Shown here: in pieces, positions 47,678 to 55,844 of the stretch
Layout of the letters: every line of letters begins with the position of its first letter
Position numbering within the stretch: position 1 is the stretch's first letter
NCBI GenBank assembly: GCA_036555725.1
Contig: DATBKU010000068.1
Span: forward strand, 49,511-113,510
Direction of reading: 5' to 3'
DNA: 64,000 nt
Origin: CALAED01 sp036555725
GTDB lineage: Bacteria > Actinomycetota > Actinomycetes > Streptosporangiales > Streptosporangiaceae
Made by a program: the position numbers and the translations under genes
The notes under the pieces: generated by a model
The model's database searches: none
Told to the model about the DNA's origin: nothing
The model's input: the letters and a program-made list of their open reading frames with translations, nothing else

Positions 47678-49559
47678 CCCCCTCGTAGGCGAGGTGCAGC
47701 GCCATCCCCTGGGCGGCGTGCGCCAGGTTGTGGCAGTGGTTCATCCACAGGCCGGGATTGTCGGCGCGAAACGCCACCCGCCAGACGTCCCCGGGCCGTA
47801 CGTCGAAGGTGTCCATCCACAGCGGGCTGCCGGTCGCCGGGTGCCCGTTCTTGGACAGGACGAGTACGTGGTGGCCGTGCAGGTGCCAGGGATGCGTGTC
47901 GAACCCTCGGTTGACCACCGTCATCTCGACGAGGTCGCCGCGACGGACCAGTTCGGTGGGGACCCGCGGGAAGGCCCGGCCGTTGACGGTGTACGCGTAC
48001 CTGGGCAGGCCGTTCGAAAGGGCGAGCCCGCGGTCCAGCACGAGCGTGAAGCGCCGGTCGAACCGGCTCTGCCCGCCGAACGGCGTGGGCGCCGGCCTGC
48101 CGTAGCGAGTGAGGTCGAGCTCCGGCCAGCCGGCGGTGCTGGGAACCGCGGCCGCGGCCGCCCCGTCCGGGCTCAGCCGTAGCCCGCCGGCCGCCCGGTC
48201 GCCGACGAGCAGCGCCACCGGGCCCGGCGGCATCGTGAAGACGACGTCGTAGCGGCCGCCGGGCGCCAGCGCGAGCGCGACCCGGGACAGCGGGCCCGGC
48301 TGGTTCAGATTCGTGCCGTCGACGGCGACCAGGCGGTACGACGTGCCGGTCAGCGTGAGGCGGCGCGGCGCGCTGTCGGTGTTGATCAGCCGCAGCCGTA
48401 CGGGCGCGCCGGGCGGAACGCGCCGGGTGGCGGGCCGGCCGGGATCGCCGACGACCGCACTGCCGGCGAACGTGTGCACGGGCACGGTCAGGTCGACCCC
48501 CCGCGGCGGCTGGGCGCGAGGGGTGACGACGACCGATCCGTACAGGCCCATCCGGACCCCGAGCGCCGACGCCTCGTGAGTGTGGTACCAGTACGTACCG
48601 GTCTGTGCGGCTCGGAACCGGTACACGAACTGTTGCCCCGGCCGTACGGCGTCCTGGGTCAGCCCCGGGGCCCCGTCCTCGGCCGACGGCACGTCGTACC
48701 CGTGCCAGTGCAGGGTCACGCCCTTGCCGATGTCGGCGTTGCGCAACGTCACCTCGACCAGGTCGCCCTGGGTCGCGGTGATCGGCGGCCCGGGGACCTG
48801 GCCGTTGAACGCCCACGCCGTGATGCGGCGTCCCGACGCGAGCGCGACCGTGGTGGTCCGGGCGGTCAGCGTGTATCGGCGTACCGTGCCGCCGGAATCC
48901 GGGCCGGCAGGCCCGGTGAGCGCGGTGACCGCCGTGCCACCGTCGCCCCGATGGGTGCCGGCCGGGCCGCCGCCCGCGTCGAACCGGTCCGACCCGCCGA
49001 GCCCGCCAAACCCGCTCTGCCCGCCGAACGGCGCGAACGCCAGACTCACTCCGGCGACGCCCACGGCCAAGGTGGCCGCCCCGCCGATCTCCATGCGCCA
49101 GGCGGGCGTCGCCGGCGCCACGAGCCGCCAGGTCATGAAGGCCGCCGCGCCGACCAGGGCCGCGGCGATCAGCCCGACGCTCAGGCTCGCCGGGTACCCG
49201 ACCAGGAACGTGACGACGACCCCGGCCACCGTCGCGTACCCGGCCGTGAGGAGCGGCACCACGACGGCCGGCGACCGTACCGCGCGGAGGCGGGGACCGG
49301 CGATCACGACGGCGGCGAGCGCGGCCGCCCCCAGCAGCGGCAGCGCCACCGTCGCCTTCTCCTGGACGAACCACCAGCCGCTGCCCGCCAGCGTCACCAC
49401 CGTGCCGACCCGTACGAACGTGACCAGCAGGGCGACGGCGAACAGCGGCGGCACCGATCGGGCCCGGCCGCTGGCCGCCGCCACCCCTGCCCCCAGCCAT
49501 GCGGCGGCGGCCACCACGGCGACGATCAGGTCGAGCGCGACGAGCCCCGAGGTGCTCAT
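47643..49559 (-). CDS. Multicopper oxidase with an N-terminal five-helix membrane domain
   Basis: A 638-residue fusion. Residues 1-175 form about five membrane helices. After a Gly-rich linker come cupredoxin domains with all copper ligands: HWHG (about 283), HTH (about 326), HPWHLHGH (about 555) and HCHNLAHAAQGM (about 605). It oxidises phenols, metals or siderophores with O2 at the outer membrane face. The start ATG overlaps the DUF6220 stop, so they are co-translated. It is 5 kb from the copper efflux genes, and a role in copper tolerance is possible. Confidence 0.87.
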   Translation of the reverse strand: MSTSGLVALDLIVAVVAAAAWLGAGVAAASGRARSVPPLFAVALLVTFVRVGTVVTLAGSGWWFVQEKATVALPLLGAAALAAVVIAGPRLRAVRSPAVVVPLLTAGYATVAGVVVTFLVGYPASLSVGLIAAALVGAAAFMTWRLVAPATPAWRMEIGGAATLAVGVAGVSLAFAPFGGQSGFGGLGGSDRFDAGGGPAGTHRGDGGTAVTALTGPAGPDSGGTVRRYTLTARTTTVALASGRRITAWAFNGQVPGPPITATQGDLVEVTLRNADIGKGVTLHWHGYDVPSAEDGAPGLTQDAVRPGQQFVYRFRAAQTGTYWYHTHEASALGVRMGLYGSVVVTPRAQPPRGVDLTVPVHTFAGSAVVGDPGRPATRRVPPGAPVRLRLINTDSAPRRLTLTGTSYRLVAVDGTNLNQPGPLSRVALALAPGGRYDVVFTMPPGPVALLVGDRAAGGLRLSPDGAAAAAVPSTAGWPELDLTRYGRPAPTPFGGQSRFDRRFTLVLDRGLALSNGLPRYAYTVNGRAFPRVPTELVRRGDLVEMTVVNRGFDTHPWHLHGHHVLVLSKNGHPATGSPLWMDTFDVRPGDVWRVAFRADNPGLWMNHCHNLAHAAQGMALHLAYEGVTTPFHGAHGG

Positions 49560-49990
49560 ACCGCCGTGCGCTGGGCCGGGCGCGGCTCCGCGACGAGCTG
49601 CCTGGCTCCGCGCATCACCAGGCCGGCGACCGCCATGATGGCCAGCCCGTTGATCGCGTGCAGGCCGAGGAAGGCGAGCGCGATCGGGGTGGTCTTGTCG
49701 TCAGTGCTGCCGCCGAGATTCTTGCCGAGCTCGGTGATCAGCACCTGCAGCACGACCAGGCCGGCCGGCAGGATGGTCAGTCCGATGAGCCGTCCGGGCG
49801 CCCGGGCGAGCGCCGCGACCAAGGTGGCCAGCAGCGACAGGAGCGGGATGATCATCATGCCGGTCAGCATGTGCAACGCGAACGAATTGTCGTCCTGCGG
49901 CTTGTCGAACGCCCCGACCGCAGCGAAATAGAACTGCGCCAGGATGGCCAGCATCAACAGCCCCACCAGCGCGACATAGGCCTTGCGCAC
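49556..49990 (-). CDS. DUF6220-type four-helix membrane protein
   Basis: A 144-residue membrane protein with four helices (KAYVALVGLLMLAILAQFYFAAVGAF, MMIIPLLSLLATLVAALA, LIGLTILPAGLVVLQVLITELG, LHAINGLAIMAVAGLVM). It includes a conserved His in the FALHMLTGMM segment and another in GLHAING. GTG 49990 has AAGGGAG upstream. It is translationally coupled to the multicopper oxidase and may supply electrons or a membrane partner. The family function is unknown. Confidence 0.75.
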   Translation of the reverse strand: MRKAYVALVGLLMLAILAQFYFAAVGAFDKPQDDNSFALHMLTGMMIIPLLSLLATLVAALARAPGRLIGLTILPAGLVVLQVLITELGKNLGGSTDDKTTPIALAFLGLHAINGLAIMAVAGLVMRGARQLVAEPRPAQRTAV

Positions 49991-50119
49991 AATGACTCCC
50001 TTCGTCCGCCGCCGCGACGCGGCGATCACACCACCGATCGTGGTGGCCGGACCGCTCCAGGTCGTCGGGCGAGGGAAGGCAGTTGCGCCTACTGCGCGGG
50101 GCGCAGGACAGTGCCGCGA

Positions 50120-50275
50120 CTACGTCTCCGGGAGTACGAGCGTCCTCGGAGAGCCGGGGTCCGGGGCGCATTCCCCCGGGTCGGCGAGGATGACGGCCTC
50201 CATCCTGCGGAGGACCGGCCCGGGGTCCAGACCGATCTCGCGCCGCAGCACCTCGCGGGCGGACGAGCAGTGCGA
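50120..50275 (-). pseudogene. BTAD (SARP-type regulator) C-terminal relic
   Basis: On the reverse strand, directly after an in-frame TGA, one frame reads SHCSSAREVLRREIGLDPGP then VLRRMEAVILADPG and ends at TAG 50120. REIGLDPGPVLRRMEAVIL is the characteristic end of a bacterial transcriptional activation domain. The DNA-binding part and most TPR helices are missing. The rest of the gap 49991-50802 holds no supported gene; a promoter for the HTH gene at 50803 must lie in its right end. Confidence 0.5.
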
Positions 50276-50802
50276 TCAGCAGCGAGCGGCGCTTCCGGCC
50301 GTCGAGCCGCACCGGGCCGCTGGGGGACTCCCCCGGGGGGTCGCCGTGACGCACGTGGCTCGGCGAGCCGGTCGCCATGGCCCGGTCCATGATCGGCGCT
50401 AGCGGCGGCGGAGATTATTACTTGCCGACACGCCAGAAAGCGCATACCACGACGACGGAACCAGTCAGGGGACGAGCGCGCTGGAGGCCGCTGGACGCCG
50501 CGGCCGCACGTCCGTTCCGCGGACCCCTGCTCGTCCTGCCCGAACGGCCGAAATGGGCTCCGGGCCAGGTGACAGGCATCCTGTACAATCCAGCATTCTT
50601 GGCTATCCGGGGTTCGTCGCGGTACAGACGTTACCTGCAAGTATCTCGGTCAGGACGCGTCAAGGCCGGGTCGGACGGACGGGCTGCCGGGGGCACAGGA
50701 GGATCTTGAGTCACGGGGCTAGGTACCCGCGCTTTGTGTCGATATCCTGAACAGGCGAAGATTTCGTACCGTCCAGACGTGGCTGTTGTCCGGAGGACGT
50801 CG
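50276..50802. other. Intergenic stretch without a supported gene
   Basis: Open frames here have no ribosome site and no recognisable protein pattern. From about 50570 the base composition becomes more AT-rich, with TACAAT at 50584-50589 as a possible -10 element. CGGAGGACGTCG directly precedes the ATG at 50803. Confidence 0.4.
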
Positions 50803-51681
50803 ATGATTAGCCCTTACGTACGTCGGCTGCGGCTGGCTGCTGAGCTGCGTGCCCTGCGCGCAGACGCTGGACTGACCCATGAGCAGCTCGCAAAGCGGAT
50901 CGGCCAGTCTCGCGCGCAGATCTCCAGGCTGGAGAACGGGCACGTCGTCGACCAGGCGGACATCATCCAGATCCTCGACACGCTCGGCGTGGACGGCGAT
51001 CGCTGGACACAGATCATCACGATCGCGCGTGAGGCCGGCGAACGCGGCTGGTGGGAGTCCAACAAGGCGATGGGCGAGCGCCAGGCCCTGTTTGCCAATC
51101 TGGAGGCTGGTGCGGAGACGATCCGAGAGTTTCAGATGACCTTCATACCGGGGTTGTTGCAGACGCCGGACTTCACCCGCGCCCGGGTGGAGGCCGATCG
51201 TCAGGGCGGCGCGGTCGGGTACAAACCCACCAAGGCCGTGGAGGCCCGAATGGGCAGGCAGCGCATGCTGCGGCGGCCCGGCGGCCCCACCTACGAGGTG
51301 ATCATCGACGAGGTGGCCGTGCGTCGGCTGGCCGCCCCGACGGAAGTGGTGAAGAAGCAGCTCTACCAGCTCGCCGCAACGGTCAACGGACACCCGAAGA
51401 TCACCGTACGGGTGCTGCCGGTCGACGCGGTGATCGGCGGGTTCAGCGTGCCACGCTCGGCCTTCTCCCTGTACACCTTCCCCGACCCAGGAGATCCGGC
51501 CGTCGTCGCGGTCGACACCGTGACCGACGACCTGGTGCTCATCGAGCCCGATGCCGTACGGCGCTACGACGAGCTGTACGAGCGGCTCCGTGGGGCGGCG
51601 TTGCCGATGAACGACAGCCTCGAATTTTTGATCCAGGCGGCGAAGACGCTGCCCGACCATAAGAAAGCCGCATCGTCATGA
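50803..51681 (+). CDS. Scr1-family HTH regulator (XRE HTH + DUF5753)
   Basis: A 292-residue protein. The N-terminal HTH reads LRALRADAGLTHEQLAKRIGQSRAQISRLENGHVV. The DUF5753 domain begins near TIAREAGERGWWES and includes FQMTFIPGLLQTPDFTRA and SLYTFPDPGDPAVVAVDTVTDDLVL. ATG 50803 has CGGAGGA upstream. It overlaps the DUF397 gene as ATGA. Such pairs are abundant in actinomycetes and act as developmental regulator/antagonist modules similar to WhiJ/BldB-type systems, with the small protein modulating the regulator. Confidence 0.9.
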   Translation: MISPYVRRLRLAAELRALRADAGLTHEQLAKRIGQSRAQISRLENGHVVDQADIIQILDTLGVDGDRWTQIITIAREAGERGWWESNKAMGERQALFANLEAGAETIREFQMTFIPGLLQTPDFTRARVEADRQGGAVGYKPTKAVEARMGRQRMLRRPGGPTYEVIIDEVAVRRLAAPTEVVKKQLYQLAATVNGHPKITVRVLPVDAVIGGFSVPRSAFSLYTFPDPGDPAVVAVDTVTDDLVLIEPDAVRRYDELYERLRGAALPMNDSLEFLIQAAKTLPDHKKAASS

Positions 51682-51899
51682 CCCGAAAGATCACGTTCAA
51701 CCACTGGCGCAAGTCGAGCCGGTCCAGCGGCGGCGACAACTGTGTGGAGATCGCGCCGACCCGGTACGAGGGAGCCGACCGGGGTGTCGGGGTCCGCGAC
51801 TCCAAGCAGGGCGGACGCGGTCCCGTACTGGAGTTCTCGCCAGGAGAGTGGGCCGATTTCGTCTACGGCACCAAGTCCGGCCACTTCGATCAACCGTAG
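51678..51899 (+). CDS. DUF397 small protein, partner of the Scr1-type regulator
   Basis: A 73-residue protein with the DUF397 pattern: WRKSSRSSGGDNCVEIAPT, GVGVRDSKQ, PVLEFSPGEWADFV. It starts in the ATGA overlap with the regulator. DUF397 proteins probably bind or antagonise the cognate DUF5753 regulator. The hairpin at 51920 ends the transcript. Confidence 0.9.
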   Translation: MTRKITFNHWRKSSRSSGGDNCVEIAPTRYEGADRGVGVRDSKQGGRGPVLEFSPGEWADFVYGTKSGHFDQP

Positions 51900-51919
51900 C
51901 CATCAACTCTTGTCAAGCT

Positions 51920-51961
51920 CGAGGGCCGGAGCCGATCGCCATGACTCGGTTCCGGCCCTCG
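51920..51961 (+). terminator. Hairpin terminator after the DUF397 gene
   Basis: CGAGGGCCGGAGCCGA (51920-51935) pairs with TCGGTTCCGGCCCTCG (51946-51961) over 16 bp with one G-T wobble and a 10-base loop. It starts 21 bp after the DUF397 stop. Confidence 0.75.
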
Positions 51962-52038
51962 CGTCTTACCTGGCGATGTTCGGCCAAAGCCCTTGCAGCC
52001 GTCTGACTACCGATAGATACTCAGAACGTTCAACAAAT

Positions 52039-52051
52039 CTGGACTGTCCAG
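52039..52051. promoter_or_regulatory. Perfect short palindrome upstream of the HTH-TPR regulator
   Basis: CTGGAC-T-GTCCAG lies 60 bp before the ATG at 52111. The position fits an operator for autoregulation by an HTH protein, though the site is short. Confidence 0.35.
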
Positions 52052-52110
52052 GGGATCGCGCGAACCGCGATGTCGGCCGGTAGCGGCTACGAGCTGAATG
52101 AGGATGACGT

Positions 52111-53439
52111 ATGACGATCGTCACCGAAACCTCGCTGACGGGCCTCGGCGACCGCGTGCGCGAGCGGCGTACCCAACTCGGCATGTCCCAGGCCCGGCTC
52201 GCCGAGCCTGACTTCTCGGATAGTTATATCTCGCTGATCGAATCCGGGAAGCGTGATCCGTCACCCGCAGTCATCAAAGCGCTCGCACGCAAGCTCGGCT
52301 GCTCCGCCACGTACCTCGAATGCGGTGTCGGCGAAGAGGCGCTCGCTGACCTCAAGGCAGGTGTGCGGCAGGCGCACAGCGCGCTGGCCGCCGGCCAGAC
52401 CGGCGATGCGCTCGCGCGCTTCACCGAGCTGCTCGACGCGTACGGCGTCGACGCGTTCCCCCAGCTGCACCGCGAGATCCAGCGGGGACACGCGCTGGCT
52501 CTCGAGGCCTCGGGCCGACTCGACGAGGCGGTCACCGAGCTGCAGAAGATCGCGGCGGCGGCGCGCGGCGCCGACTGGGAAGAGTGGGCGACGATCCAGA
52601 TCGCGCTGTGCCGGTGTCACCGCAAGCGTGATGACCTCGCCGCCTGCGTTGCGACCGGCGAGGAAGCGCTGAGCACGCTGCAGTCGGCGGGCGAGGGCTC
52701 GGCCGACGCCGCGATCCGGGTGGGCGTGGCGCTGCTCGACGCGTATCTCGAGGGCGGCGACGTGCTCGCCACTCGTCAGCTCGCAATGCGGCTCGTCCGC
52801 GCCGCCGACGAGGGCGGCAGTCCCAAGGTACGGATCGCCGCCTACCGGCAGGCCGCTATCGCCGCCGAGGTGCAGGGCGACTACGACACGGGGGTCAGGC
52901 TGGCCGAGCGGGCCCTCTCCGTGCTGAGCGAAGACGACGAATTCCGGGCGATCGGGTGGCTGCGGGTGGAGTACGCGAGCCTGCTGCTGCGCGCCCGGCC
53001 CGAGGCCGCCGATCAAGCCCGCACGCTGCTGCTCGCCCATGAGCGCGAGATGGTCGTCACCGCGTCGGACCAGGGCGACCTGGCCGAGTGCATCATCGAG
53101 CTGGCCCGTGCCGAGATCGCGCTGGGCCGGCCCGAGCAGGCGGTCACCCAGGCGAAGCGGGCGATCGAGCTGCTCGGCCCCACCCCCGGACGGGCGAGCG
53201 CGCAGGCGCTCGCGGTGCTCGGCGAGGCATACGTACGGCTCGGTGACCACGACGAGGCGATCACGGCGCTGACCCTCGGGGCGGAGTACCTCGAGACGGC
53301 CGGCCTGCCGCGTGAGGCCGCCCAGGCGTGGTTCGACGTGGCCGAGCTGCTGCGCCACACAGGGTCGAGCGAGCGACAGCAGGCCCACACCTACCGTCGC
53401 GCGCTCACCACCATCGGCTTGCGTTCCGCGGGAGAGTAG
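52111..53439 (+). CDS. XRE HTH regulator with C-terminal TPR repeats
   Basis: A 442-residue protein. The N-terminal HTH (about residues 11-70) reads RVRERRTQLGMSQARLAEPDFSDSYISLIESGKRDPSPAVIKALARKLG. The rest is all-helical, with at least six TPR-like pairs (for example GDALARFTELLDAYGVD, GRLDEAVTELQKIAAAA, GDHDEAITALTLGAEYL). The architecture resembles peptide- or protein-sensing regulators such as Rgg/PlcR-like or actinobacterial AfsR-related TPR proteins. Its ligand and targets are unknown. It follows the Scr1/DUF397 pair and is ended by a strong hairpin. Confidence 0.85.
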   Translation: MTIVTETSLTGLGDRVRERRTQLGMSQARLAEPDFSDSYISLIESGKRDPSPAVIKALARKLGCSATYLECGVGEEALADLKAGVRQAHSALAAGQTGDALARFTELLDAYGVDAFPQLHREIQRGHALALEASGRLDEAVTELQKIAAAARGADWEEWATIQIALCRCHRKRDDLAACVATGEEALSTLQSAGEGSADAAIRVGVALLDAYLEGGDVLATRQLAMRLVRAADEGGSPKVRIAAYRQAAIAAEVQGDYDTGVRLAERALSVLSEDDEFRAIGWLRVEYASLLLRARPEAADQARTLLLAHEREMVVTASDQGDLAECIIELARAEIALGRPEQAVTQAKRAIELLGPTPGRASAQALAVLGEAYVRLGDHDEAITALTLGAEYLETAGLPREAAQAWFDVAELLRHTGSSERQQAHTYRRALTTIGLRSAGE

Positions 53440-53455
53440 CCGTGGCCCGGATGGT

Positions 53456-53510
53456 GTGATTCCCGGTGTCCGGTGTCTGGGAGGGGCTGGCACCGGACAC
53501 CGGGAATCAC
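53456..53510 (+). terminator. 20-bp perfect hairpin after the HTH-TPR gene
   Basis: The arm GTGATTCCCGGTGTCCGGTG (53456-53475) is repeated exactly inverted at 53491-53510 around a 15-base loop. It starts 16 bp after the stop. It is the longest perfect stem seen in the window. There is no T-run. Confidence 0.75.
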
Positions 53511-53691
53511 CCGCACCGACCTGGTCGCCACTCCATGGACGGTACGGCTCCGGCCGTACAAGGGGCTAAGGGGGGAAGTCCGTGGAGTGGCGGCCAGGGT
53601 TTCCGCGGGACCCGGCCGCCTACCGCGCTCGGTGAACGGCGACTCTGGGCGCCGCGACTGACGGGGTGGGCCGGCTCAGCGGTTCAAGGGT

Positions 53692-54531
53692 TCAGAGGCC
53701 CTCGGGGAATTTGTAGCTCGACGGCACCTGCGGTTTGGCCCCCGCCGCCCCGTAGACCAGCGCTATCTCGCGATGCGGCGTGAGCTGAATCGCCGCCGGG
53801 TCGCCCGTCTGCTGCTTGCCGTCGACGTACGCGGTCAGCGTGTGCGTGGCGTCGGTCGTGAGCCCGCCTATCTGGGTCGGAGTCAGCCGTACGTTCCATT
53901 CGCTGAAGACCTGCGCGAGGGTGTACCGCTTGTTCGTGCTGGGGGACTCGATGTGCAGGATGCCCGTGTCGTCGTGGGTGTGCAGCTCGGCCAGCATGCC
54001 GCTCGCCGTGGAGATGCCGAGGTTGGCGGGCACGGTCACCTTCTGGCCGTTCACCAGCAGGTCGAGATGTGTGTGGAAGTGCGTGGTAGTGCCCTCGGCA
54101 GGTGCGATGGCCAGCCCGGCGGCCCGCGCGCCCGCGAGCGAATCGGCGGGCAGCGGCCACGGCGGCTTTCCGGTGCCCTTGTCGGCCGCCGGGTGCGCGG
54201 CCTTCTTGTTGTTCGACATGATCGCCAGTGTCGCCCCCACGCCGAGCGCCACGACGACGGCGCCGGTCGCGGCGAAGGTGATCAGCCACCGCATGCGCTC
54301 GCGCCGCTGCTGGGCGGCCCGCGCCGCGGCCACCCGCTCCCGGGCGCTGGCCCGCTTGTCGGCGGTACGCCCGGTGCCGGACTGGGCCTTGCCCGACGTG
54401 CGCGTCCCGCCGGACGCCGCCTTGGCCGACGATGACTTGCCCGACTGTGATCTCGCCGATTGGGACCGGCCTGACTGCGACCGGCCCGATTGGGACCTGG
54501 GCTTGGCCGACGACCGCTTCTTCGAGCTCAC
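53692..54531 (-). CDS. Membrane-anchored His-motif protein, possibly copper-related
   Basis: A 279-residue protein. Residues 5-60 are a Ser/Arg/Lys-rich low-complexity region with repeated RSQSG units. A helix, LITFAATGAVVVALGVGATLAIM (about 82-104), precedes an exterior domain with THFHTHLDLLVNGQKVTVPANLGI and ELHTHDDTGILHIESP. The HFHTH and HTHD clusters could bind a metal. It is divergent from the copper genes across a region with CsoR-like boxes, so co-regulation by copper is likely. The family is widespread but not named to me. Confidence 0.7.
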   Translation of the reverse strand: MSSKKRSSAKPRSQSGRSQSGRSQSARSQSGKSSSAKAASGGTRTSGKAQSGTGRTADKRASARERVAAARAAQQRRERMRWLITFAATGAVVVALGVGATLAIMSNNKKAAHPAADKGTGKPPWPLPADSLAGARAAGLAIAPAEGTTTHFHTHLDLLVNGQKVTVPANLGISTASGMLAELHTHDDTGILHIESPSTNKRYTLAQVFSEWNVRLTPTQIGGLTTDATHTLTAYVDGKQQTGDPAAIQLTPHREIALVYGAAGAKPQVPSSYKFPEGL

Positions 54532-54671
54532 TGCGCACTCCTGCTACCCGGGATGTCAAAGGATCCGCGGACGCCGGCGGCTCGTGACGGGGTAGAGAAC
54601 GCGAGCTTTGACGCCCTTGGTGATGCTATCTCCGCGCTTGGGCACAAGTGATCCTCGATGATCGGACATAA

Positions 54672-54690
54672 ACCCATAGGGGGTAGGGGT
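54672..54690. promoter_or_regulatory. CsoR-like G/C-tract operator (distal)
   Basis: ACCCATAGGGGGTAGGGGT, in the gap between the divergent His-motif gene and the copper genes, has the A/T-flanked C-tract/G-tract pattern of copper-sensing CsoR sites. It is less symmetric than the site at 54728 and could control the reverse-strand promoter. Confidence 0.45.
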
Positions 54691-54727
54691 TGCGCTGCCA
54701 CGCCGCGCATGCCACTATGAGTCACAG

Positions 54728-54745
54728 ATACCCCCCAGGGGTAGT
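54728..54745. promoter_or_regulatory. CsoR-like operator (proximal to copper genes)
   Basis: ATACCCCCCAGGGGTAGT contains the inverted repeat TACCCC-N3-GGGGTA. Sites of the form TACCCC...GGGGTA are recognised by CsoR repressors in actinobacteria, which release DNA on binding Cu(I). It lies just ahead of the copZ relic and the secreted protein/CopA genes. No csoR gene is in the window, so the regulator would act in trans. Confidence 0.6.
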
Positions 54746-54751
54746 AAATAA

Positions 54752-54862
54752 GCCGGCAGCCGGGTGACTGTGAGCATGGACAGCCCGGTAGCCGACGCCG
54801 ACATCCAGGCCGCCGTCGAGGAGGCCGGTTACGAGATGGCAGGGGTGACCCCGGGCCGATGA
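54752..54862 (+). pseudogene. copZ (HMA copper chaperone) C-terminal relic
   Basis: After an in-frame TAA the frame reads VTVSMDSPVADADIQAAVEE and then AGYEMAG before a TGA at 54860. This is the C-terminal half of an HMA domain (V.V..dspv.dadI..AVeEAGYe). The N-terminal half with the copper-binding GMTCxxC is absent: the operator abuts the remnant directly. Its stop overlaps the next gene as ATGA, and GTG 54764 could still start a 32-residue peptide that couples translation. So it may persist as a leader rather than a chaperone. Confidence 0.6.
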
Positions 54863-55827
54863 AAACGATGACGAAAGTAGGGGCGTACGCGCTGGGGCTG
54901 GCCGCCGTCTTCGCGGGGGCGGCCGGCGTCGGCAACCTCGTCGGACCCGTGGACGCCACGGCGAAGGCGAGTGCCGGCGGCCACGGCGAGATGGCGGCGC
55001 ACGGCGCGCCCTCCTCGATGGGCCACGCCGGTTCTGGGCAAGGCGGGACCGGCTCGGAGGTTCCGGGTGGCCTGCAGATCTCTCAGGACGGCTACACGCT
55101 GGTGCCGCGGACGACGACCGTGACGCCCGGCCACCGCACCGACTTCCGGTTCGCGGTGACCGGGCCGGACGGGCGGCCGGTCACCCGCTACACGGCCCTG
55201 CACGGCAAGAAGCTGCACTTCATCGTGGCCCGCCGGGATCTGACCGGGTTTCAGCACCTGCACCCGGTCGAGGCCGGCGGCGGGGTCTGGTCCGTGCCGC
55301 TCACGCTGCCCGCCGCCGGTACGTACCGAGTGTTCACCGACATCCGGCCGGTCGGCGCGCCCCGGCAGCTGACCCTTGGCATGGACCTGACCGCGCCGGG
55401 CGACTACCGGCCGACCACACCGCCCCAGCCCGAGCGGACGGCGCACGTCGACGGATACACCGTACGGCTGGCCGGCGATCTGGCTCCGGGTCGCACCAGC
55501 AAGCTCACGCTGTCGGTGAGCAAGGCCGGCCGGCCGGTCACCGACCTCCAGCCCTACCTGCAGGCCTACGGACACCTCGTGGCGCTGCGCGCGGGCGACC
55601 TGGCGTACCTCCACGTGCATCCGGACGGCGAACCGGGCGACGGCACCACCCGGCCGGGCCCCGACATCACCTTCTACGCCGAGGTGCCGAGCTCCGGAAC
55701 GTACCGGCTCTACCTGGACTTCCAGCACCAGGGCACCGTACGTACGGCCGCGTTCACCATGGTCGCCGGCGGCGACCACACCGAGACCACATCGCCCGGC
55801 CACCCGACCGCCCCGCACGGTCACTAG
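54859..55827 (+). CDS. Secreted His/Met-rich protein of the copper operon
   Basis: A 322-residue exported protein. Residues 1-35 contain a signal peptide (VGAYALGLAAVFAGAAGVGNLVG). A His/Met/Gly-rich stretch (HGEMAAHGAPSSMGHAG) follows. The beta-rich body has LHFIVARRDLTGFQHLHP, then YLHVHPDG, and a His-rich C-terminus (HTETTSPGHPTAPHGH). Paired HLHP and HVHP motifs and the setting next to copA point to extracytoplasmic copper binding. The family has no firm named function that I recall. It is translationally coupled to the copZ relic; copA begins 18 bp downstream. Confidence 0.78.
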   Translation: MKTMTKVGAYALGLAAVFAGAAGVGNLVGPVDATAKASAGGHGEMAAHGAPSSMGHAGSGQGGTGSEVPGGLQISQDGYTLVPRTTTVTPGHRTDFRFAVTGPDGRPVTRYTALHGKKLHFIVARRDLTGFQHLHPVEAGGGVWSVPLTLPAAGTYRVFTDIRPVGAPRQLTLGMDLTAPGDYRPTTPPQPERTAHVDGYTVRLAGDLAPGRTSKLTLSVSKAGRPVTDLQPYLQAYGHLVALRAGDLAYLHVHPDGEPGDGTTRPGPDITFYAEVPSSGTYRLYLDFQHQGTVRTAAFTMVAGGDHTETTSPGHPTAPHGH

Positions 55828-55844
55828 GATCAAGGAAGAGAGCA

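Noticed and set aside
50706..50747. Possible 13-codon leader peptide starting TTG after AGGAGGA, before the Scr1-type gene
   Set aside because: The spacing is only about three bases, the start is TTG and there is no regulatory hairpin, so it is too weak to list.
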